From Parelaphostrongylus tenuis (Eukaryota; Nematoda; Chromadorea; Rhabditida; Metastrongylidae), in contig JAHQIW010006940.1 in assembly GCA_019055375.1 (NCBI GenBank), positions 1-64,000 on the forward strand: a DNA stretch of 64,000 nucleotides, written 5' to 3'. Numbering within the stretch: position 1 is the first letter of the stretch; each line of letters starts with the position of its first letter. The notes under the pieces were generated by a model. That model had not been told where the DNA came from. It saw nothing but the letters and a program-made list of their open reading frames with translations, and searched no databases. Positions 1 through 11,480 of this stretch are shown one piece after another. The translations under genes and the position numbers were made by a program.

Positions 1-30
1 TTCTGATGAAGATAGTATTGCATGCATATG

Positions 31-2152
31 CCAATGCACATTTGGTGCACTGACCGGAGAGCGAACCCGGATCGTCAGCGTGGCGTGCCATCGCTCTACC
101 ACGAAACCACCAATGCATTTAGTGGCGACTTTGCTACAACATACATACCTCAGGAGCCTGCTTCGCATTACTCATAGGGTGGTTCATTTCTAATAATTCC
201 AACTATTGATTGCATTTCATACAAGTTCTTTGTAGGTCTATCGATATCGGTGTCTTGATGTTGTCGTCCTATAATGTACGTATACCGGTTCTATTGCCCA
301 AGTTTACAGCTTGATCTACTACAGTGAACGAAAAGTCCTGCATGACAAAACGATAAGAAGAGCATTTTACTTACAAGAACAGATACAGATGGATCGTATG
401 GCTTGGTCTTGGAGTACGAGTTTAGATACAAAAGTGATCATTGTCGTGATCGGGCAGAGATTTTTTGAAGGGACCTCTTTTGTTAAACAAAAACTTTCCA
501 TTAGATTATTGATATTCGTTCGAAAGCTTACGTATCGGTGAATTCAGCAATTTGCTTTTCAGGTAACTTTTTACAGCGCTGTAGCATTCAATACTAAATG
601 TGTATCACAAGCGTCGCGCGTCATCGCAAAGATTTGTGTTGATTATTTGAAAATAATTTTTTTGTTTCATAGAGATCTCTGAGTTTTTTGTAGTGAAATT
701 GTTGAGGAGACACTGTTGCATCGTTATAGTGCTAAGGCTTTTCACTTTTTTTATATGTTGCCAAACAAACTCGGTACTCAGTTTTAATGTAAACGTAAGC
801 ACAAAAAGTATATGAACGTGTAGAGGAAATCTTCAAGCATTAGAGTTACATTCACCCTGACTTTTAGTCATAGAAAGTCTAAATTCAGTAACATAGATCG
901 CACCTCACAAGTGAATTGTGCCTGTGCGGTCTATCGATGGCAGCTATCGATCCGCAGCCATCACACACCTTAGCTGAATTATTTCCCTGCTGCAGTATCT
1001 TTTCAGAAAACATGCATAATGTTACAATCGCCGAAAGTTACGCTATTGAATGGTTACTAATATTCTAAGGGAAATGCTCTGTCATGCGAGGTAAAAGCGC
1101 AAAAAAGGCGTAGCGCGTGTAAAACACAAGTTTATTTATATACTACAGCATTGCAAGAAGGCCTAGCCGAGAAGAAAATAAATTTTTGAAATTCTCCCAA
1201 ATTTGTGCTTTCGAATGGTTACTGATGTCTTTGTAGAAATTCATCATGCGGCGAAAAGTTTCTAATTGAAAATCGCTGTCCGATGATGGATGTGATCCGC
1301 AATGTGATTGGAAGCCGAAATCGAAGATGCTGTTTCAAGAACAACCAAAGACGCTCTAGCAAAGCTGAACATTTACAGTTCTGCGACCGTTTGTCATTTG
1401 AAGAAACTCGAAATATGAAAAGCTCTCTAGCTGGGTGCGGCTCAAATTGCATGAAGAGTAGCAACATCTCCGCTGAAAATTTACTCTTTGCCTCTATTTG
1501 GAAACAGAAACAACCCTTACATCAATTCCACTGCCATCCTTGATTGAAACTGCATTCCGTCTGGCAACCGACATACAGCTTAGGATTGGGATAATTCCAA
1601 GCATATTTAAAGAAGCTCGCAGAAAAAAAAATGTTCGCTATAAGTTCCTCAACTTTGGCAGAGGGGATAATAAATAACATTATCTTCATTCTTCGAGAAT
1701 CTATCACATCAAGGATTTCTTCTCATTAAAAAAATAAAATTCTATAAAAGTAAGCTTATGTGCCCAGATTTGATCGGCAGATCCAATACATTTGCATAGC
1801 AACGCCTGGCCTCACGCTCCACAATCAGCTATTGCCAGCAATACAGGAATTAAATGAGATTGTTGATCGAAACCCCAATTGATCCACAGTACACATAAAG
1901 CCACTACTAGCCTAACCACCCACAATCACATTTCAAGCATCTCAACAGATAATTCTAGAGATATTCTTGAGCAGCTAAAGTGCTTCCGAAACTGCCTTTG
2001 GCTGTCTCTCAGTTCTTGAAATTCACTAATTTACTTACGCGGACACTTGGGAATTTAAATGACCCGCCTTACTGGTAATTCGAGCTCCAGCATAATTCCC
2101 ATTCGCTTCCCGCCAATGCAATTTTTGTCTATGATTATGGTCTATTTCGAAC
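31..2152 (-). repeat. Dispersed 2.1-kb block R1, copy A
   Basis: This block recurs at 23,446-26,821 at roughly nine identical positions in ten by eye. It opens with a tRNA-Gly-like unit. A stretch at about 480-1,240 also resembles the arms of the fold-back element at 35.6-38.1 kb, sharing the AGCACRAAAAGYATATGARC track. The high-coordinate end overlaps the last codons of the RTE ORF at 2,090-3,600. No reading frame in the block itself looks coding. It may be an unusually long RTE 3' tail, or a composite duplicated together with it. Confidence 0.8.
46..116 (-). pseudogene. tRNA-Gly-like unit (SINE head) in R1 copy A
   Basis: On the minus strand this 71-base unit starts GCATTGGTGGTTTCG and has the B-box-like GGGTTCGCTC. 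The anticodon arm carries CACGCC, close to nematode tRNA-Gly(GCC). The T stem and D loop are damaged, so it is read as a tRNA-derived repeat rather than a working tRNA. The matching unit in R1 copy B is at 23,463-23,533. Confidence 0.6.
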
Positions 2153-3600
2153 ACGGTGACGACACGAAGTCCTTAGGTGATTCTGAACGCGCTTAACTTT
2201 GCGGATGCTCATGGTCGACGTTAGCCACAAACCCGTCCGCCCGTCGTTTGTAGCTTTGCGAGAGGAGTGTTTGCATCTTTTGAAGTCCACTACAGTGTTT
2301 TTCTCGCTCACCTGTCATCCCTTCTCTTCATTATGTGACCAGCCCATCTGTGTCTCACTATCAGCGTGTATATTTCTGAACCACGAAGGTGAGATAGGTT
2401 TATTGACGATCTGAGCTGCGCAAGCCGGCTAGACGATGCTAGTACCGAGTAGTATTTCAGAAGACATCCTTAAAGCGCTCAGTGAGCGATGCGCAGATTT
2501 TTTGACGTTGTTGCAGTGTTAGTCCACCTCTCCACTGCATAACAGAATATTGAGATTGTTAAATTGGAAGGGTGAGAACGGTGTTTGGGGTCAGCGTTAG
2601 TCGGTTTCTTCTTTGAAAAACCCGAAAACTGATCATGCTGCTCTCCTGTTGTCCAATTCCTCATTTATGTTGCTCTCCATGCTCATCAAACTTTCAAAGT
2701 ATGCGTACGAGGTGGTCTCCGTGATCAGAGGATCAAGCCGTTCACTTTTTTACTTTCGCACCATGAACTCTTTATTAATTCAGTCTTCGTCCTATTTATG
2801 CGTTGTGAAATCCTTTTTTTCACTTTGTTCAATGCACTGAGCATCGTCTCTACTTCACTGGTGATTTTCGAGAAAGTTACGACATTGCCCACTAAGTGAA
2901 AGATATGATCGGAGTTTTCTATCAGTGCGCACGCTACTCGTCCCAAATCGAGCGATTTGAACATCTATTGTAACACAGCAGTGAACAGCTTTAACGATAT
3001 AGTGTTGCATTGCCAGATTTTTTTCTAAGGCTATAATGAGGGGTCAATGCAAGGGCTGTATTTTCGTGCTGCAGTTTGGATAACAGTCTGCTGATGTTTG
3101 TATGTAAGACGGGTCTTCAACTCTCGACCGACGCTGATAAGACTGCTCAGGTTCCGATATTGTCAAGCGCTTTGTGATAGTGAATGAAGGTTAGAACAGG
3201 GTACATACAGCATTCCCAACAGTCTTTGATAACTCTTGGCACGACGTAAATGCGGTTCACGCAGCCGAATCCCTTGCAAAATCCAGCTTGCTCAAGTGGC
3301 TGTGCACATCTTCGTCAAACTTGCAGAGTACATTTAAAGAAGCATGCTGGACAGTAGTTGCGAAGATCCCTTCTGTCACCCGTTTTAGGTAGAATGACTG
3401 TGCGCGTCCTTCACTAGTCTGGAATTTTTTGTTTTCCTGAAAGTATGATGTCATGTGTTGCGATAAATTTGTGTAGACTGTGGCCACATGCTTTAAGGAA
3501 ATCGGTAGTAATGTTATCAGGCCGCAAGATGTGTCACTTTTAATGCTTCAAATCGCAACTCAAACTTCTAAGGCTAGATTCCCGTGTGGTTTCTCATAAC
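2090..3600 (-). mobile_element. RTE-type LINE reverse transcriptase relic
   Basis: Minus-strand frames, read across stops and shifts, give the nematode RTE reverse transcriptase in order. A pre-palm stretch with SQHMTSYFQ lies near 3,440. The palm follows at 2,730-2,960 with SEVETMLSALN and RINRTKTELI. The C-terminal segment at 2,480-2,560 has AVERWTNTATTS, and the last codons near 2,090 read GSEWELCW. The FADD catalytic motif is replaced by LVGN, so the copy is dead. Stops and shifts are frequent. The 3' end runs directly into block R1 in the same orientation. RTE elements copy themselves by target-primed reverse transcription using an AP-type endonuclease and this domain; the endonuclease part is not clear upstream. 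Confidence 0.8.
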
Positions 3601-4663
3601 AGGAGATTCCGAGATCCGGAACGAGGGTTGTAGAACGGAGAAGCTTGGTACAAAATTTTCAGCTATCAATTCCAAATCAAGCTACATGTAATAATAGTCT
3701 CATAATCATTCATCGCAGCATGTTGCGAAACGCAGTAGTTGCAGGATGTCGACGGCATTTCTTCAGATTAGGTCTTTTTTGTTTGTCTGTGATAATTTTT
3801 TTCTACCTCAGAAAATGTAAATCCCCCTGCAAAGATGTTTCACAGCCGGAATTTGTTATCAGGCTAGTTATATGTTGTAGTAAAGTCAAGCATTAATTCG
3901 TTTCTCTTTTCCAGAAACTCCTTGGTGGCAAAGATGTGGTCGAAATTTTTCATTAGGAGACTGATGTCAGTCTGATAAAGTTGCTAGCCCATCAATGAGT
4001 AGCTCATGGTCTTCGCTCAGGCTGCTTCTCAGATTAGTAGAAACTACTAGGGGATGAACCTCTTGCTGTGCTTCTCAATTCGACACCCAGAAGCACTTCC
4101 TAACCACTATTGAGGCGGTAACCATCAGAGTTTTATGTCACGAAATGACAAACTTGTAATTTGTTGGTAGGACACAGCTGCCCTTACAAAACCGTTAATT
4201 CTTTGGATCAACTTCAATTATTAGTTTTCGATAAAAGTGATGACCATGTGAAATTTCGCTCTCATTAATAAGGAAAAATGTATGAGCAAACCGAATTATA
4301 AGTTTGTGTGAGAAATTTAGCTAAACAAGAAGAAAGAAGGGTCATGGACATCATCGGAGACCATGAAGATCCATGAAGAAAACCTTTCTGTTATCCACAT
4401 AAAAATTAAAATCATACAGCTCCATTATATAACTTACTTGTTGTGATACTCTGGAAACCATCTGCAGGTAGGCCGTACCCCACATAAATTTTGTGGAGAG
4501 GTGATCTTTTGTGCGACGTCACTTTTTCCTTTGGACACACTACTCATATGAGCCGAGTGGAGATGTTTGTACCTGAGTGACAAATTGTGATAATAAAAAT
4601 TACCGATTGATGAGCATACAATCTGTTCAAAGCCTTGTCAAGGCAAGGAATTTCGTAAAATGC
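3600..4663. other. No recognisable gene
   Basis: I see only short unsupported frames. Part may be the decayed 5' region of the neighbouring RTE element, and part may be downstream sequence of the gene at 4.72-7.40 kb. Confidence 0.4.
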
Positions 4664-4722
4664 CTAAAAAATCTCGAACATCGGAAGATATAATGTAAAC
4701 GATGGAATTACGGATATATCAC

Positions 4723-7401
4723 CTACAGAGAGCCCTAGTGGCTCATCTCGCACCTGCTGATGCAATACTGTTGAAGGAGTCCCATCGCTGATGTTGGCAG
4801 CAGGATCCGTTTTGATTCGTGGAGGGCTTGGATCTACTTGTGGTGGTCGTGGAGATCCAGCCGTATCGTTACTTCCTCCTCCCAGAGCCACTGTCTCAAA
4901 ATCTGCTCCAAAAGTACGTCATATGTGTGTAGCAAATATAATTAGGTAAAGAACGTATAAACCTCTTCTGGTAATAATCGGACAAAGGCATGTAATCCAA
5001 GGCCACCTGCTTGTTGCTGCATCATGTGCATTCGCATTTCGGTTTTATCGGTCTGGACTGAAGGAAAAGCTGCTCATTTAAACTGCCTGGCTAGGAAATA
5101 TTTATATCTAGTACAAAACTGAAGTTAATCTTTAATAGCTGATGTGATACGGATAAAAAATGCTTCGGTTGGCAACCATGCTTACCGTTTGCTACTACGG
5201 AAAGAGCCTGCTGCAAGTAGTAATATTGTTGTTCTGCTGCCGCAGAGTTTGGCAACATTTGTTTTGAGTTGAAGGATGATGCAGCAGAACTAAATGATAT
5301 AGAAGCAGTACCACTAGATAGAATCGGCTGCCGAAGTAACTATAATATAACTATAACATGTTAGTCATTCGAAAAACCCCACCTTATTTAGAGTTTTATG
5401 AGATCGGTCACCGGTCTTTGACATAGCATGATACGATAACATTCTGTGTGTATATAACATGTCTATAATATAACTTGTCTATAAGATGTTACTTTGTTCA
5501 TGAACTACACTTGCTGCTTTTCTAGTGAACATTGGTTCGTCAGTTGCCCTGTAGGAAGGAAAGTGTTGACCTTAACAAAAGCATAATCGAGCGTTTAGCA
5601 TTAGACATATATGTTCTCAACGGTCTAGGTGACATGATAAAGTTCGGAATCTTCAGATTGAACGCCATTCACAAATCTATGATCGCCATGTACACTACGC
5701 AAAGCTTCAACTGTGATTATGTTACTTTTCACTGTCACTATCCTTACAAACATTTACAACAACAAAGTCTATTATTTTTATAAGAGCTAATGAAGAAGCC
5801 GCACTAATCGAAAAATGATCCATACCTGTGAGGTAGGGACCGGTACTGAAACAGAAATAGAAAGTTGGGCAGCCATCGCAACAACATCAGCATGTAAAAC
5901 AACCGTAGAGCCAGTAAAACTAGGTGTATGGCGATCTGGTAACCGAGCAGAAATAGCGGCTCGAGCTTGCGCTTGTTGGTTCATATGGTGTGATGGTATT
6001 TGCCTAGATCATCTGATATATGGAATTGAGTTTTATTACAAACCAATAATATATAACCTAATAATGCCTGTGCCGGTGGACTCGTTATGCTGAGCTGACC
6101 AAGATAATGTTACTTCGTGCTGAATTACCATGGCTAACAACTGATGGAAGCTAAAAATAGTGAGAACCTTGGGCTGAAGAGTACACATATATATCGCAAA
6201 AAAATTTTGCACTGTGTAACGACATCAACAACTATTGTATTAATGTTGAATACGAGATCTGTCTGAGAGAATAAAAACACTGACTCGACATATCGGTGAA
6301 CTTCTTTAAAGCAATTACGTACGCGCTCTATTGCCTCTGCGATATCTGTAAATATCGAATGCATGGGGGGACTGAACCCTCACAAACTAATCAAAACTAC
6401 ACCTTTACTATGGGTCGGAACTTTGCAAAGTGAGAATATATTGAAAGCAGAAAGAACGAAGATACAGCTCTCGGCGTTGTTCAATTCCTGAGGCATGTGC
6501 TATGTATTCAACTTTACAAAACATCGTTAAAGGTATGTGGATTATATTCGATTTCACATTGGTCTACTAATGTATCAAGTAGCTGTTGCAATCCTTTTAG
6601 ATAGGTATGGTACAAATTTGCAGATTCCGAAAAGATGCAAGATATGTGAGCCTGGGACGGGTCACCGGAGTTAAGAGCACTTGTTTGTTGCGGGTCACCT
6701 CTAACCACTGCGCCATACGCGCCTTGCGTATGGCCACAGTGGTATTGAGAGCTCTGAAACTCTTTCTTCTAATATTTACCATGGAAAACTAGAAGACAAG
6801 AAAAGTTTTTGCCTCCTTAAACATTTGAAGTACGACTTCATCCCTATGCAAAGTTAAAATTCAACTGCGCATTTTCAAAATACTACACTTTTTATGATAG
6901 TTTCGTTGTCCAACGCTACCGCTGTTACATTCAATCTATTTTTAGAAACAAAACCATTCAATTAGTTAGAATTACGGCCTGCATAATACAGATTCGCTGA
7001 ATAAATGTAGCAAGAAAGTAAGCTTAAACGTCTATATAATTGCGGTTGAAATTTGAGTTGCTCATGGAGCATCTTATTCATGGAGATTTCTTGAGAAGAA
7101 GACAACATACAATGTTAAATCCTTCGAGTTTTTGGACAGCGGATAAATCTGCTTGTGGAGTCTGACTGACACTTGTTGACAGGGTCGGAGTCACACCACC
7201 ATGAGCCAGTCTCTTATGGTAAAGTTGAGTAGCTGCTAAAGAGCGGGAATACTGCACTCCCAGGTTAAAAAAATCTGAAATGAGAGATATCACGGGTTTA
7301 ATATGCTGTAATTCAAGTTTGTTTGAACATTCTGTCAAGTTGTCACATTGACTCTAAACACTTTGAGGTACCTTTGATCACATTTTACTTGAGTTCGGCA
7401 T
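4723..7401 (-). CDS. Unknown Q/S/P-rich, probably nuclear protein; seven exons
   Basis: Seven minus-strand exons can be placed on GT/AG sites: 7,389-7,401 (start, MPNS), 7,111-7,274, 6,518-6,651, 5,826-6,003, 5,186-5,339, 4,963-5,057 and about 4,723-4,902. Phases agree across the first six exons (1,0,2,0,1), which is hard to get by chance. The sixth-to-seventh join agrees only if exon six ends early at an AG|GTGGCC site near 5,013. Visible features are a leucine-rich helical stretch in exon three (YLKGLQQLLDTLVDQCEI), an NQQAQAR stretch in exon four, Ser/Ala/Gln/Tyr runs in exon five, MHMMQQQ in exon six, and a Pro-rich acidic exon seven (PRPPQVDPSPPRIKTDP). This composition resembles a transcription cofactor, but I recognise no family domain. 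The C-terminus is unresolved: exon seven either runs to a stop at 4,664 or splices at 4,722. Confidence 0.7.
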
Positions 7402-7417
7402 CGTCTGGGTTTGGAAG

Positions 7418-7424
7418 CCTGTAC
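7418..7424 (-). promoter_or_regulatory. Probable spliced-leader acceptor for the gene at 4.72-7.40 kb
   Basis: On the minus strand GTACAG followed by GCTTCC stands 17 bases before the start codon at 7,401. An acceptor this close to an ATG, with no coding exon before it, is typical of nematode trans-splicing. An unseen 5' non-coding exon is the alternative. Confidence 0.45.
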
Positions 7425-8020
7425 GTAAAATAATATCATAAAGATTTCTGAAGCAGTAAATTACTCAGTACTCTTTCTTTCTAAAGTCTTGATTCAAGTT
7501 ATTTAGTAGCTCAATGCATAGTAAAACAAAAGCAGAAAAGCACTGCAGTGCAAGAGAACAGTTGTTTGATTGATTCACAAATTTTCGCTCAGATACGCGT
7601 ACGCAGCTTCATACTGGAAGCTCAGAATTAGCGTTATGCCATTAGTATATTAGCACTTTGTATTGCCGAAACAATGATTGCCAAAATGTTAACGCAGAAG
7701 TGTAGCAACACAGAAAAAAATTAGTCTTCATTTTTTATGTCAACAGCTTGCTGTTAAGAACTCTTACTGAAGCGTTGTGACGTCACCTAGATGCAGATCG
7801 AATCCATTGACATCACGACTAGGGTCGACATCAGACGGCATATTGAAACTTGAGCGCGATCTTGAAAAAAACACTCGAAACGAAAGGTATAATTGCAAAA
7901 TATTTGCCAATTTTATTAGGCCTTCTCATTTCTGTCACTAGAGCGATAAAGACGAATTCCAACTCCTTGTCCAAATCAATTTACGCCAAGGGCTATGTTC
8001 CGCACCTTTTGAAACGGGGC
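7425..8020. other. No recognisable gene
   Basis: This holds the likely promoter side of the minus-strand gene and AT-rich sequence. A plus-strand frame opens at 7,850, but its first part has no recognisable homology. Confidence 0.35.
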
Positions 8021-8029
8021 CGAGCCGAT

Positions 8030-8445
8030 TCACTGAGACTTGCTGTCAGCCAGACAGACGATCAACGCCAAGTGCTATTTTGAGCATCTGGACTGCTGCA
8101 TTCTAACCCTGTCAGGTCAATGCCGCCTTAATCTCATTATGCTTCAAGACAACTTAAAGCTGCATGCCGCCAAAGTGACAAAGAAAAGTTCACTGAACGG
8201 TGCTGGTAGTTGCTGAATCATCCGCCGTACAGTCGTGACTTATCGCCGTCTGACTACCACCCATTCAGGTATTCGGGACACTTCTGAGCAAGAAGAAGTT
8301 TCAAGACATCAATCATTTGCATCGAAGACTGACAACTCTATTTAGATCCATTGATGTCAACTTCTATAAGCGAGATACTGATTTGTTGACTGACAGATGG
8401 CAAAAATGTATTCGAGCTGATGACGCATACTTTGAATAGTGTTGT
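8030..8445 (+). pseudogene. mariner-family transposase relic (C-terminal half)
   Basis: Plus-strand frames spell the second half of a mariner transposase with shifts between blocks: TINAKCYFEHLD, LQDNLKLHAAKVTKKKFTE, then HPPYSRDLSPSDYH, then FQDINHLHRRLTTLF and a terminal WQKCIRADDAYFE with stop. In the family the second catalytic Asp lies in the QDNARPH motif and the third in the PSDYH motif. Both Asp residues are still readable here. The N-terminal DNA-binding half and the first Asp are missing, and I see no terminal inverted repeats. It is an immobile fossil. Confidence 0.85.
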
Positions 8446-9380
8446 CGAGTAATATTAATTACTTCTTGTCAATAAATTTGTCAATTGCTGTAATGCCAGA
8501 ACTTATGACAAGACCTAATAAATGAGAATTTAAAGGTATTAGAATATACCAAGAATTGCAATTATTCGATTTTTGTTCTTACATACATATAATCTCAAGC
8601 CATTTTATGGTCTAAATGACAATTTTTAACCTCTTCTTCTTTATAAGGTGACCAAGTTTTTAGATAACGTGATTTTTTATGAAACATCATTGGGGTATTA
8701 ACCGAGTGTGATATAAATTAAACAAATTTTTTATACAATAAGAAAGCAACAACGACCAGATTAAGGTGAAACATTGCTCAAGACGTATAGAATACGCAGT
8801 AAATATTTGCTGGTTCGCAGAAGAACTAGTTCATTCTTACTCTAATGACGGACTAAGTACACAAGATATCAGATTGGCAATGGATGAGGTGCACTTACAA
8901 CGGTAGAAAACTCCCATCGTGCACATTCATTTGAAAGCTGAATGCATTTGTAAAGGTATTTATAATGATTATGTCTTCACTTCATATTAAGCCATTAAGT
9001 CTCTCATCTTTCGCGATCAGGAAATCGGTAACAGTGGAATCAAATGAGATCACTTCCATCAATCTACGCTATAGCGTCGTAGTTAGGCTATCTTAACACT
9101 CGGAAGGGGACCGGCACCATTACCATTCAGCATCTATAACAATGACGAAAATCTCGAAATAATAGTCGGATTCATATGCAAAAAAGCTCGGAGTCTTTGG
9201 TGGAACATGGGCGCGAGAAATGAATCGAAATAGTTAAGTGCTGTGATCTACGCAACGAAAATGAGTGGAGGTGGTGTATGAGAAAAGAAAGCAATTACAG
9301 ACTTATAAACACGCCTCTCAGAAGTTGTGTCTATCCATCGAAAACAGTCAATGTGAGCATGAAGCCTTGCCCAAAATAGG
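8446..9380. other. No recognisable gene
   Basis: AT-rich sequence with no convincing frame, repeat unit or structured RNA. Confidence 0.4.
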
Positions 9381-9399
9381 TGATAATTGGGTTCTGCTC

Positions 9400-9660
9400 T
9401 GTTGAGGAACAAATGAAGAAAACGACCCTTTTCGCTAAAAGACCTTCCGTTACACTCTTAGTAATCAATCGAAGGCCTGAATCTCTGGCTACTGTGCTAC
9501 ATAGCTATTCTTTGAAAAAGCCTTTTAAGCGCTGTAACAGAAAAGAAACATTTGTGTTTCATATACGCATTTTTCTCGCAGGACAGAGCTCCTTCATTAG
9601 AATATCAGTGATCATTCGATAGCGTGAGATTCAACGTTTCTAACGCTGTGCTTTTTTTTT
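9400..9660 (+). repeat. Fragment related to the fold-back family, ending in a T run
   Basis: Short blocks such as ACAGAGCTC followed by TTCATTAG, and GGCCTGAATCTCTGGCT, match the arms at 35.6-38.1 kb and the fragment at 63.6-64 kb. It ends in a run of about 15 T near 9,650. It looks like a broken arm. Confidence 0.5.
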
Positions 9661-9848
9661 TTTTTTGAAATATCCTTTCACTGCAGTGTAGAGGGGAAAA
9701 TAGCAAGGACTCACATAAGCGGGATGTGCTTTTCGGCTAATCTAAGGGCCGTGAGGAAGGCGGCGTAGGCGAGAGGTGGACTGCCGAGATTTCAGCACGA
9801 CAATCGATCCGTGACGCCAATGCGTTGTACATTTAAAGTTCGATTTTT

Positions 9849-10145
9849 CTGATTTTCTTTTTTAAGCCAGACATGAGGTATTACAATAAACTTTATTTGA
9901 CAGCTGACGTTTCGGCGGTTCGCCTTTTTCAGAGCCTGAAAAGGTCAAATTGTCCGCAATCCAATCAGTCCAACACCTTCATTACTCCTTTAGAAAAAAT
10001 CACCGGACCTAGATCAATCGCATCAAACACAACATCAACTCTCAACATACTCACCGCTTTTTATTTGTGGAACAAGTGGAGACCACCGGAAGGAGATCAC
10101 ATAGGCTCGTGATGCACCTTACCAATCAAAACAATAGTCTTATAT
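9849..10145 (-). repeat. Left inverted terminal repeat of the PLE
   Basis: About 300 bases that match the reverse complement of 11,165-11,480, beginning with the shared CTGATTTTCTTTTTTAAG. It contains the hammerhead-like motif at 9,901-9,945 on the minus strand, but CTGANGA there has become CTGAAAA. Confidence 0.85.
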
Positions 10146-11164
10146 ACAACGAATAAGCATCTCGAAGATGCTTCATTTTACCGATCATCTTCTGTAAAGG
10201 AATTCAAAAGGCAAAACCGCAAATCAAACAATGAGTGGGTCCGTACGGCAAAAGCGGCAGGCTTAAGACCATCTATCATCAGTCACATAAAAATCCAATT
10301 GCCGACATGTCCCGTCTTATACTTGCTTATAAGAACACAAGTTAGTACCCACTGATGATCTAATGTTTAACGATCCATCTATATTCAAAGTTAGACCTAT
10401 CATCAGCTGTGCAGGCGGACCGACGGATAGGATAGCATGGTTCTTAACTTTTGATAACATCCCAGTTGCTAGGATACATTCCAGCCTATCTGACGATCAC
10501 TCAGATGCTCCTGGATCGTCTACGTAACGCGAACCCGAACAACGCGTACGTAATGGAGTCATTCGACGTCACTGCTTTATATACCAACGTGTCGAATGAC
10601 TCCGCACTGATCTCTCTTCTCATCCCTCACATACGAAAAAGGCGCTAGTAAAAAACATGTTTCGAACAGCAGCTCATGTATGTACCGAGGAGGAGCAGAG
10701 AGTAGAATCCGTGAAACTGGCTCGGGAAATGGCCACTTCCAATGCATACCGATTTGTGGCCCCTCGGCGTAGGTTTAGAGAAAAGAGTACGCCTCCGAAC
10801 GAAAACTCGAAAGAAAGGAAAGTCCCGTTCATCCTCCCGTTCTTTTCAAATGAGATTAGTACAGCTAAAGAACGCTGTCTGGAGAGAACGGGTTTAGAGA
10901 AATTGGCCATTATTAAAATACCACCGAATACTCCAAAACGCCAACTAGTTAGCTGACAGACTTCTCAATAGATGGAACATCCCGCTAGGTACGCATAGAG
11001 CACAGAAACACGACGGAGCTGATTTTGAAATCGAAGTCACCATCCTTGCACAGGAACAAAAAACATCAGCGCGAAAAATTCTAGAAGCACTTTGGATTAA
11101 CACCACCAATCCAACTATTAACCGCAGGGAGGAATACCTCGCTATCACTCGTGATTTGAGTCAG

Positions 11165-11480
11165 TAAATAAGACTGTTGTTTTGATGGGTACGGTGCATT
11201 ACGAGCCTACGCGATCTGCTTCCGGTGATGGACTCCACTTGAATCATTCGGTGGAACACATATAAAAAGCGGTAAGTATGTTGAGAGTTGATTTTGTGCT
11301 TGATGCTATTGAAATCTAGGTCTGGTGAATTTTTTTCAAAGGAGTAATGGAGGTGTTTGGCTTATTTGATTGCGAACAGTTTGACCTCTTGAGGCTCTGA
11401 AGAAGGCGAACTGCCGAAACGTCAGCTGTCAAGTAAAGTTTATTGTAATACCTCGTATTTGTCTTAAAAAAGAAAATCAG
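11165..11480 (+). repeat. Right inverted terminal repeat of the PLE
   Basis: This is the partner of 9,849-10,145 and starts just after the endonuclease stop. It carries the better preserved hammerhead-like motif at 11,388-11,433 and ends CTTAAAAAAGAAAATCAG. PLEs are known to have terminal repeats in direct or inverted arrangement. Confidence 0.85.
11388..11433 (+). ncRNA. Hammerhead-like ribozyme motif in PLE terminus
   Basis: The core CTGAAGA is at 11,397-11,403, a GGC/GCC hairpin with a GAACT loop at 11,405-11,415, then GAAAC at 11,416-11,420 and the cleavage triplet GTC at 11,421-11,423. Helix I is formed by CTTGA-G-GCT (388-396) with AGC-TG-TCAAG (424-433), which leaves an internal loop. 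Helix III is only AC/GT without a loop, so cleavage would probably need a dimer. One unpaired A (11,404) lies between the core and helix II. Hammerheads with very short helix III are known in PLE termini. Activity is not shown. Confidence 0.65.

Larger units (their letters stand above)
9849..11480 (+). mobile_element. Penelope-like element (PLE), internally deleted
   Basis: The plus strand encodes PLE reverse transcriptase and endonuclease blocks between inverted ends. At about 10,330-10,650 the frames read KLVPTDDLMFNDPSIFKVRP, then ISCAGGPTDRIAWFL, then the palm block ESFDVTALYTNVSN. From 10,657 the thumb/linker region (LPFFSNEISTAKERCLERTG) continues to PPNTPKRQLVS, then a stop. At 10,970-11,165 the C-terminal endonuclease tail resumes (LGTHRAQKHDGADFE, RREEYLAITRDLSQ). 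The GIY-YIG core expected between these last blocks is deleted, as is the second half of the reverse transcriptase palm. PLEs retrotranspose with such an enzyme pair. The copy cannot be autonomous. Confidence 0.88.

Noticed and set aside
6134..6364. Minus-strand frame with a helical stretch (IAEAIERVRNCFKEVHRYVE) inside the 4.7-7.4 kb gene
   Set aside because: The flanking exons join in phase without it. It could be an alternative exon, but nothing requires it.
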